In this document: positions 17,701-23,722 of the stretch, one piece after another
How the letters are laid out: every line of letters begins with the position of its first letter
Numbering within the stretch: the stretch's first letter is position 1
Source: Epithemia pelagica
Lineage: Eukaryota; Bacillariophyta; Bacillariophyceae; Surirellales; Surirellaceae
Assembly: GCA_946965045.2 (NCBI GenBank)
Contig: OX337236.1
Location: 434,001-498,000 of the forward strand
DNA: 64,000 nt
Direction: 5' to 3'
Program-made: the position numbers and the translations under genes
The notes under the pieces: generated by a model
What the model saw: only the letters and a program-made list of their open reading frames with translations
The model's database searches: none
What the model was told of the DNA's origin: nothing

Positions 17701-20481
17701 TGAACCACCATCACTGATAAGAGTCTCCATGGCACCACGAAACCGGATGTTGTCCTGGAGAGTATTGACAAACTGTTTGGTTGACTTGATCCCATAGATA
17801 TCAGTAACCAGAGTATCTCGACCAACAAAGATTTGTGCGACTTTACCGCCATGGTCAACAGCAGGGGTGTCGGAGAAAACCGAGTCAGTAGCAACGGGTT
17901 CATGGCGTCGAGGTATATTAAGGACCGGATTGCGAGCCTTGAAATGTTTCTTGAGGGTGTCGTGGTCAAAAGTAATGCTACCATTACGTGTAGTGTGCTT
18001 GAACGTATCGGCAATAACATCTTCAGATTGCCAACCAAAGAATGGACGGAACTTCTTCCAATCATACGCTTCCTGGTAACGACGGTGGACAGAGGCATGA
18101 AGTGTAGGATCATTACCTTCTGCGTCAGCATAGATAGAAAAGAAGGGTGCGTCGTCAGGTCCATGATCGTATGGGAGATCCAAAAGGAGATTGAGGTTAC
18201 AAACAACACGATCAGTGTACTCCCCATAGTTGTCATATGGATGGTTCGACATACTACCATCAGTCTTGACGTGTTTCCAATCAGGATCATTGTCAGAGGG
18301 TGTGGGAGAATACGAATGGTCCAGAACACCAGGATCCCATGTGTCAGGTGACGTGAAGATGATCTGAGGTAAGGTATCCATGTCATCGTCGCTGGGGATA
18401 CCCAAGGAGTGGATGTAGGCTAACCCATCCTTGATGTGAAGGGGTATGGCACGACCATCAAGTGTAGTGATGCGTTGTTTACCATCAACTTTAACAGATC
18501 GTTCATCAACAGCAAGTCCGAAATGCTCGAATTGACCAGGAGCATGGATAGATAAGCCCTTCCCATAATAAGCATATTCATTGAAGATGCCGACAATAGG
18601 TCCATCATTGGTCTCAAACTTTGCGGCACATGTGACGACAGGAAGTCCAGTAAGTTCATGGTTATCAATACCCACAATAGTGATATGGCGGCCAGTCTTA
18701 GAAAGGATGCGCATGTCAGAACCGGCAAGTCCTCCATTAGCACCACGGTCAATCAATTGATTCCCTGGTAAAGTAGATTTCCTGGAAAACAGATAGCGTG
18801 GAACATGTCCTGCTTGTTTATGCATGTTGGCTTTGAAAGTAACCTTCTTGCTCGTCTTGGACTTGGCGTTAGAAAGAACACTAGTCAGGTCAGTTGCCGG
18901 GTGATTGATATCAGTCGTCATGGCTTGGTTGATAAATTGTGTAACCGGATCTGAATCATCTGAATGCTCAGGGACTACGCCAGGTGAGTCGTCATCAGAT
19001 GCAACTTGGTTGGGGTCAGGATCAGGTTCCGGATCAATGTCGAGGGCATGTGTTTGCACTGTCCTCGGTGTTGTTGATGAAGGTGCTTGAATCATCTTGT
19101 TATACTCAATGATCAACTTGCGATCTTCTTCAGAAAGTTTGAACCATAAGTCACGCGGTAGACTAACCTTGGACGAAGAGGATGGAGATTCAGATGTCGC
19201 TTTGGTGTTGTGGACATGATACTCCATATCATCTTGTGAGGTTATGTCAGCATCTGTATCTTGGCCATATAGTGATTCATGTTGTTTGACATGTCGACGG
19301 CGACTATGAACAGATGACTGGGTTGCTTGATCATGGTCATAAGCTGCGTCTAGAAGGAGACGGAAGTATGATTGATAGCAAAGGGATTTTGCACCGGATT
19401 TGGTATTCACCACATTATCCAAGATCTTGACTCGGCGGAGATCAGGTACCTTTTCTACAGCTTGCATGAGGAAGGTCATCCTGGTATGATCAGGGATGCG
19501 ATCAGACAATGTCACTAAATTGTCTAGCAAACGTAGCTGCTCTTGAAAGTGTAGAAGAAATTGACGTGTTGTTCCGCGCCATGTGTCGTCAAGACGTAGA
19601 TTGGAAATGTAGTTGGTTAAGCGGAGGACTTCTCGCTTTGCTAGGTCGGATTCGGTATGCAAAGAGTGTAACTTCTGCAATACGGCACGCGCATCTTCAT
19701 CATGTTCATGTTCACGTACATAGGCTCGACCTTGGTCAGTCTGAATGATACGGACAAGAACGGAGTAAAGAAATACTTGTTGCTCTTGAAAAAGTTCTTC
19801 GGCATACTCATCATCATGGGGTGGTGTGTATTTGAAATTCAGAACGTTGGATAGGCCTTGAGCCTTAGCTGTAGTCTTGAATACACGCCAGAATGAATCG
19901 TAGTATCGTTCATCCTTGAATACCTCATATGCAGTTGCGTCGCGCTTAGTTCCCTTTCTGAATGCTGTAAGGTCTTGTTGAGATTGGGATGCGGCAGTAA
20001 CTGTGCTGACAGATTTCACAGATGACGGTGACTTCATTGGCGAGACTGGGACTTGGCTAGGTGGTCCCTTAGAGAAATCTGTGTTGATCCTCCAAGTGTT
20101 GAACTCTTTCCTCGTTAGGTTCATCCAGTCGCTATTGGATAGCTCGTCTTGAATTTCATTGGTCTTGTATGTGGCCCAATAAGCCAAGAGCTTGATCTGC
20201 TGTCTTGTGGGGCCTTGTAGATCATGTGTCTGTTTGTTGACCTTGTATTGTGTCAGTTCCTTCATGGATTCCTCGGTATTAGTTTGCATATACGAGATAA
20301 CATGGGTAATGTTCTCAAAACCATGGTATTTCATCCACTTCATTAAGTAGTCGGCCCTTTCTTTGGTGAAGAATTGGCAGACAGTAAATATGATGTGGTC
20401 GAATAGGTCTGTGTCCGAGACATTGTCTTGGTTATCTTCTCCCTTAGGAGTCGTAGGTGTCTTGGGTGATTGAGGATCCAT
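14794..20481 (-). CDS. Inner element Gag-Pol polyprotein, intact
   Basis: One uninterrupted frame of 1,895 codons starts at the ATG at 20481. Residues 1-~560 are Gag, helical with no CCHC knuckle and an acidic Ser/Asp-rich end. The protease motif is DRGANGG (~578). The integrase core has D in ATDSVFSD (~866), D in LISDGGSS and E in NKAENRYQ (~959). The IN-RT linker has two small modules, one with YNLLVDWETGETTYEPLSL resembling a chromodomain. Reverse transcriptase has DIGNAYLEA, ALYGLKSSGARW and YVDD (~1520-1523). RNase H has THYVDANLMHD, ATYGSEF (~1768), YGDNRSVV and NPADILSKHWD. All catalytic residues are present. Gag, protease and Pol in one frame without a frameshift is common in copia elements. 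The stop lies 6 bases inside the 3' LTR. Confidence 0.94.
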   Translation of the reverse strand: MDPQSPKTPTTPKGEDNQDNVSDTDLFDHIIFTVCQFFTKERADYLMKWMKYHGFENITHVISYMQTNTEESMKELTQYKVNKQTHDLQGPTRQQIKLLAYWATYKTNEIQDELSNSDWMNLTRKEFNTWRINTDFSKGPPSQVPVSPMKSPSSVKSVSTVTAASQSQQDLTAFRKGTKRDATAYEVFKDERYYDSFWRVFKTTAKAQGLSNVLNFKYTPPHDDEYAEELFQEQQVFLYSVLVRIIQTDQGRAYVREHEHDEDARAVLQKLHSLHTESDLAKREVLRLTNYISNLRLDDTWRGTTRQFLLHFQEQLRLLDNLVTLSDRIPDHTRMTFLMQAVEKVPDLRRVKILDNVVNTKSGAKSLCYQSYFRLLLDAAYDHDQATQSSVHSRRRHVKQHESLYGQDTDADITSQDDMEYHVHNTKATSESPSSSSKVSLPRDLWFKLSEEDRKLIIEYNKMIQAPSSTTPRTVQTHALDIDPEPDPDPNQVASDDDSPGVVPEHSDDSDPVTQFINQAMTTDINHPATDLTSVLSNAKSKTSKKVTFKANMHKQAGHVPRYLFSRKSTLPGNQLIDRGANGGLAGSDMRILSKTGRHITIVGIDNHELTGLPVVTCAAKFETNDGPIVGIFNEYAYYGKGLSIHAPGQFEHFGLAVDERSVKVDGKQRITTLDGRAIPLHIKDGLAYIHSLGIPSDDDMDTLPQIIFTSPDTWDPGVLDHSYSPTPSDNDPDWKHVKTDGSMSNHPYDNYGEYTDRVVCNLNLLLDLPYDHGPDDAPFFSIYADAEGNDPTLHASVHRRYQEAYDWKKFRPFFGWQSEDVIADTFKHTTRNGSITFDHDTLKKHFKARNPVLNIPRRHEPVATDSVFSDTPAVDHGGKVAQIFVGRDTLVTDIYGIKSTKQFVNTLQDNIRFRGAMETLISDGGSSLISQKVKDILRTLLIGEYRSEPYHQHQNKAENRYQTVKRMTNALMNATGCPANTWLLCLEYVCDLLNHTSSPTHSGRTPLEALSGRPPDITHLLFFPFWDEVYYRVDPAEPTSGSYPSSSDEKLGHWVGFAHNVGDSFTWKILTQDNQIIYRSAVRRVESTTPNLRVDRPSGEDSSEKDDNDKQADTVFIRSDSEDPSKPIPTIDFDDMIGRTFLCDTEENGERHRARVIKRVIDLNEEATKQEERVKYIYRKTNSDVDEMISYNQLMEYIERDNQAQTSGDNLFRFRDVIAHQGPLNTTDPDYKGSKYNLLVDWETGETTYEPLSLIANDDPITVAIYGKKHDLLNEPGWKHLKRYVKTSKRLIRAAKQSRIKQVHHSVKYKFGFQVPRNYEEAVALDKQHGNTKWQDATELELSQIQSYKTFKDFGKAIFIKGKVSNAPEGYHKIRVHLVFDVKHDGRHKARLVADGHLTKEPVETIYSGVVSIRNLRIALFLGTLNDLEIWGADIGNAYLEALTGEKLFIVAGPEFKQLEGHILIIYKALYGLKSSGARWHDVLFDVLTDMGFSPSKADPDIWMRKAPGEDCYEYIAVYVDDLAIISTDPGNICKILKEKYNFKLKGDGPIDFHLGCCYTKDSDGTLVADPRRYIGKMMDTFERIFKEKPKKAKTPLIGGDHPELDDSELLDEEGTNHFQTLIGQLQWVITIGRFDVFTATMTLSRFRAAPRKGHLDRAKRIYGYLAHLPEGAIRFRIGEPDYSSLPTQEFDWTRTVYSNASERIPEDCPTPLGRYVTTTHYVDANLMHDIVTGKSVTAVLHLLNGTPIDWYSKRQSTVETATYGSEFVAARTAIDQITELRHSLRYLGVPIRERSYMYGDNRSVVLNATVPHSILSKRHHLLSYHRVREAIAAKYVAFYWKDGKTNPADILSKHWDFVSIWPMLKPLLFWKGEVQDLNKSNDDKAETTSCGEC

Positions 20482-20801
20482 GGTGTTATTTGGTTGGTTC
20501 GATGTTTATTTAATGTGCGGTGTGATGTGGTTTATTTAATGTGTGATGTGATGTGAACCCGGATGTACCACGTGTGCCACGTATGTACCACGTATGTGAT
20601 ACCCGGATGTGTGTTGTGATGTGCGACTCCTGGAAATTTCTGTTGATTTCGACAAATTTTCGCCGAGTTTCAACAAATTTTCGCCGAATTTTCGCGATTT
20701 GACGGGAATGTGTGGCGTGTTGTGCGACCAAGGGTACCCGGATGTGCGTTGAGTTTAAGTCTTGGAAAGGTTTTGAGAGGACGGGAGTTAACTATGAGTA
20801 A
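20482..20801 (-). promoter_or_regulatory. Repeat-rich spacer between accessory ORF and gag-pol
   Basis: These 320 bases are full of short direct repeats: CCCGGATGT three times (20558, 20602, 20737), ACAAATTTTCGCCGA twice (20652, 20673), TACCACGT-type units near 20566-20600, and TTTATTTAATGTG twice (20509-20545). It lies just 5' of the gag-pol ATG in a position suited to an internal promoter or a translation re-initiation region. That role is inferred. Confidence 0.4.
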
Positions 20802-21581
20802 TTAAGCTTCGGTCTCCGAATCCTCACCCTCTTCCGAATGATCAGAGTCGCTTCCAGGCTCAGATGGGGCAGCACAAGCAACAGAAGAAGGGGTATCACC
20901 TTCAGCCAGGTGGTTCTCGACCTCGGTACGCAAAGGGTAGATAGTTGCACGATGGTCCTCGATGGTATGGACCTCGTGGATGTAGGCAACGTAGTTATCT
21001 AGGCGTACAACGTTAGGAGGCAGAGGGCAAGTCGTCGCGTTCACGACGTGGATGGTATTGTAGTATCCAGTTGGGCGCTCGAAGGTTAGGAAGCGGAGGT
21101 GGACAGTACGGATGGGGTTGCCCGAGAGGGCGGCAAAGATGAGGCGACGCCTCGGAGAACGATGAAGTTGGTCGTTCAGACGGTCAATGTCTTCTTGGTC
21201 GACGATGTGGGTCACCGATTGGAACTGGCGTTCGATCTGGGTCTCCCCACGGATGATCTCGGGATCGAAGGTCGAACAAGTTGGTTGGCGGAAGTACTTG
21301 ATATGATCAGCAATCAACCGGGTGGTACGACGGGATCGAGAAGGGACGAGCCGACGAGGCGGACTCGGGAGCCGAAGCAACGGCGCAGGGATCGGAGCGT
21401 GAGGCTGGGTTGGAGTCTCGAATGGGTTGCTGTTGGAACTGTCGACGGAGATGTTGACCGATGTGTTGGCTGCCTTCGGCGTCGGCACCAGTTCCTGCTG
21501 CACCAGGGTATCGGGCTGCCCGGGATGCAGTTTGGCTCGATAGATCTGTCGTACAGGAGTGATAAGCTCGTTAGAATCCAT
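20802..21581 (-). CDS. Accessory ORF of inner copia element, unknown function
   Basis: A 259-codon ORF starts with an ATG 37 bases inside the 5' LTR, upstream of and separate from gag-pol. The first ~90 residues are proline/serine-rich and basic (PAPLLRLPSPPRRLVPSRSR). A more globular middle follows (SPRRRLIFAALSGNPIRTVH, FERPTGYYNTIHVVNATTCP). The tail is strongly acidic (SDHSEEGEDSETEA). I recognise no domain: no zinc knuckle, no protease motif, no membrane segment and no signal peptide. Copia elements normally place gag directly after the 5' LTR, so an extra leading ORF is unusual. It could encode a nucleocapsid-like, silencing-related or captured host protein. Its length, ATG and clear domain structure argue that it is maintained. 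Confidence 0.65.
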   Translation of the reverse strand: MDSNELITPVRQIYRAKLHPGQPDTLVQQELVPTPKAANTSVNISVDSSNSNPFETPTQPHAPIPAPLLRLPSPPRRLVPSRSRRTTRLIADHIKYFRQPTCSTFDPEIIRGETQIERQFQSVTHIVDQEDIDRLNDQLHRSPRRRLIFAALSGNPIRTVHLRFLTFERPTGYYNTIHVVNATTCPLPPNVVRLDNYVAYIHEVHTIEDHRATIYPLRTEVENHLAEGDTPSSVACAAPSEPGSDSDHSEEGEDSETEA

Positions 21582-21617
21582 GAAACCACAAGGAAATAAG
21601 CTTTGAGACTGTTAATC

Positions 21618-22400
21618 TGTTACAATTCTTTCTGAATCGTAGGGACATTGATGCTCGGTAGAGCAGACAATCAGGTAGGTCACCAACCGATACAAGCTTC
21701 TCAGGGTCAGAGAAGCAAGCAAGTCGAAGTCTATCAGAAGGATAGTCGGGACACAAAAGAGGATGTGATAAATGGTGATATTGTTAGATTGTGTGTTGAT
21801 TACTACGATAGGTCTACGTGAAATGTTCGGTCCTGCCAAGGGTCATGTGTCATAGGTTCTTGGCGGCAACAGGTTTGGAATAGTTGGAGTCGATTCATGT
21901 GATGTATATGACATGTATATGTGGGTGGATAACATATACAGGGTCAACAGCTCTTGCTTTGAGTTGGCATAGTTGTTTTCATGGCGCGCAGCTTGTTGAC
22001 AATTTGGAGATTGTGGGAATGGAAATATGGTCTCGCGTGATCGTGTGTCGTGCTTGGGATACTTAGACCGTTGGATCGGATAGATGCCGATAGCGCTCGG
22101 ATGTCGCTTGGGCGCGCTCGATGATTTCGGGCGCGTATGCTTAGGGCGTTAGTATAATGTCCGAGCAACGGCCAAATTTATGTCCGTTGTAATACCGCAC
22201 GACCCAGTTTAGTCTTGAGAGTGAGTTCGTCAATCTATTCTCACTTTTCATGATTTGCGAAGAAATATAGGTCGATATAGCGCGAAGCTAGGGAACATAG
22301 CTCGAAGCTAGATGGCATGATGCGATAGCACGAGGCTATGTGACATGGGGAATCGATGAGATGTAGAATCTAACCACCATAGACGGTGAGAATTCTAACA
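21618..22400 (-). repeat. Inner element 5' LTR
   Basis: Identical to 14017-14799. In element orientation this is the promoter LTR. The element-internal edge is 21618 and the accessory ORF begins 36 bases further in. No canonical initiator-Met tRNA primer site is obvious in those 36 bases. Confidence 0.95.
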
Positions 22401-22405
22401 GCCTC
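22401..22405. repeat. Target-site duplication GCCTC (right) of the inner element
   Basis: Matches 14012-14016 exactly, showing that the LTR pair is one integration and that the outer Gag sequence continues on both sides. Confidence 0.93.
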
Positions 22406-22793
22406 CTGCGGCACCGCCACCATGTCCGCCTCCTCCCGCTCCCAGCGCACCACATCCTGCACCGGCTCCACCGCCGGCACCTCCCGTTCCGGCGCTTCCT
22501 GCGCCAGTCCCAGGCGCACCACCTGGTGCCGCCACTCCCGGGGCCGTTCCTGCAGCTGTCCCTGCTGCGGTTCCTCCTGTAGTTCCAGGTACACCTCCTG
22601 GCGGGTCACTCCCTCCCGCTCCCGTTCCCATACTTGCGCCATGGCGTGAAGTACGATCTCCTCCCCCATTCCCCGTGGCCCCGGGGTTCCCATTTCCGCT
22701 TCCGCCTCCACTTCCGCTTCCGCTTCCGCTTCCGCTTCCGCTCCTTCCACTTGCAGTTGCAGTTTTCGTATTCGATCGTGTCGATGTAGCCAT
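22401..22793 (-). pseudogene. Outer element Gag, N-terminal part severed by the inner insertion
   Basis: The ATG at 22793 lies 38 bases inside the outer 5' LTR and opens a low-complexity N-terminus (GSGSGSGSGSGGGSGNGN, then Gly/Ala/Pro-rich). It is cut at 22401 by the inner element; its continuation is at 14016 and downwards. The glycine-rich composition continues on both sides of the break, which supports the junction. Confidence 0.85.
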
Positions 22794-22831
22794 TCTTCGT
22801 TCTTCTTTACCAGACGATGGGTCTGATAAAC

Positions 22832-23008
22832 TGTCTTATTCTACTTGATAGAAACCGTTCCAAAGAAAGACTAAGATAAGCGTTACAACCACATCCATCG
22901 CATAAAACCAGTAAAGTGGCCCCCGGCCATAAGGCCCAATCTACGTCGCCATAAGGCCCAACCTACGTCATGCTGACGTATCAATCCCGTATCGACCAGA
23001 ATGAGACA
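22832..23008 (-). repeat. Outer element 5' LTR
   Basis: 177 bp, identical to 8003-8179, with the same CRE-like palindrome at 22964-22980. In element orientation it is the promoter LTR. Confidence 0.95.
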
Positions 23009-23722
23009 ATAAAACAATCGTTGGGCAGGCAGGCTCTTGCTTGGGTCCCCCGGCGCCGGGGCTGCGCCGGCGCATCCTCGCTAATTTCATGCGCTCTGTC
23101 ATTTTTTGCCTCTTTCGTAAACAGCATCAATCAAACGTGAAAGGGATGAGGTATGAGATGCGAGGAACGAAGAACGAAGACACTCTGTTTTCGTTCCCAT
23201 ATGCGGTGCGATGAAAGCCAGTGATGAAGAAAAACGGCGAATGCTGGATCAAAAAGTTCAATTGGAAAGAATCTGAAATGCCATCAACACAGAGAACCAA
23301 GTGCCCCCGAGAGCCAGTGATGAAGAAGATTTGGAAAGAATCTGAAATGCCCTCAAGACGGAACAGCCCAGGCCGAATTCAAACAGATCCGCAAAATCAC
23401 AATGGCGAAGTGACTACAGAACGGGCACCTCTGCTGCCGCCAGCCACGGACACGGCCAATGTGATGCCGCTCGTCCAACCGTCTTCTCTCATGTATTATG
23501 GTGCTAAAAACACACCACGAACATTTCCTGGCTACTTCCCACACATTATCGTGGAGTCAAACACGTGGCTTCAACACGATCGATTTACGAGTGATTGGGA
23601 TTGACTCCTCACATTGTGCCGTGCGTCGTGGAAGGTGGTCGGGTTTTGAGGAGAACCATCAATTGGACTCGGTATCCACTCCATAAAAAACCATCCACAA
23701 GGTTTTGTACGGCCATCGAACC
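23009..23722. other. Conserved upstream block of the Kelch array (unit A)
   Basis: From 23017 this block is homologous to 28035-28596 and ~31598-32233: TCGTTGGGCAGGCAGGCTCTT, a GC-rich palindromic stretch (23047-23073), CATTTTTTGCC, a short ATG-led peptide frame beginning near 23211 (MKASDEEKRRMLDQ), and a region around 23400-23500 whose translation is partly conserved (VMPLVQPSS). It may hold the promoter and 5' leader of the Kelch gene. No convincing splice site links it to the ATG at 23723. Confidence 0.5.

Larger units (their letters stand above)
14017..22400 (-). mobile_element. Inner Ty1/copia LTR retrotransposon, intact and with an extra 5' ORF
   Basis: This 8,384-bp element has identical 783-bp LTRs (14017-14799 and 21618-22400) with inverted ends TGTTACAATTC/GAATTCTAACA, 5-bp target duplications GCCTC, and a purine tract (GTGGGGAG) abutting the 3' LTR. 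In coding order: 5' LTR, a 259-codon accessory ORF, a repeat-rich spacer, one continuous 1,895-codon gag-pol, 3' LTR. All catalytic motifs are present, so it may be autonomous and recently active. It inserted into the outer element's Gag and is therefore the younger event. Confidence 0.95.
8003..23008 (-). mobile_element. Outer Ty1/copia-type LTR retrotransposon, interrupted by an inner element
   Basis: Identical 177-bp LTRs bound a minus-strand element of about 6.6 kb (without the insertion). Gene order is Gag, protease, integrase, reverse transcriptase, RNase H, which is the copia order. Gag is split by the inner element at 14017-22400. A purine-rich tract (GGCGGGGAC) abuts the 3' LTR at 8180. 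The flanks share only ATAA (7999-8002 and 23009-23012), so the target duplication is short or has decayed from 5 bp. A primer-binding site could not be assigned. Identical LTRs suggest recent insertion. The pol frame is shifted once at 10859-10865. Confidence 0.92.

Noticed and set aside
22794-22831. Primer-binding site of the outer element
   Set aside because: TTATCAGACCCATCG in this stretch only weakly resembles initiator-Met tRNA complements; not enough to call.
23221-23604. 127-codon ORF upstream of Kelch copy 2
   Set aside because: The frame is not kept in units B and C as a whole; only short pieces are conserved, and part lies in a different frame from the conserved peptide.
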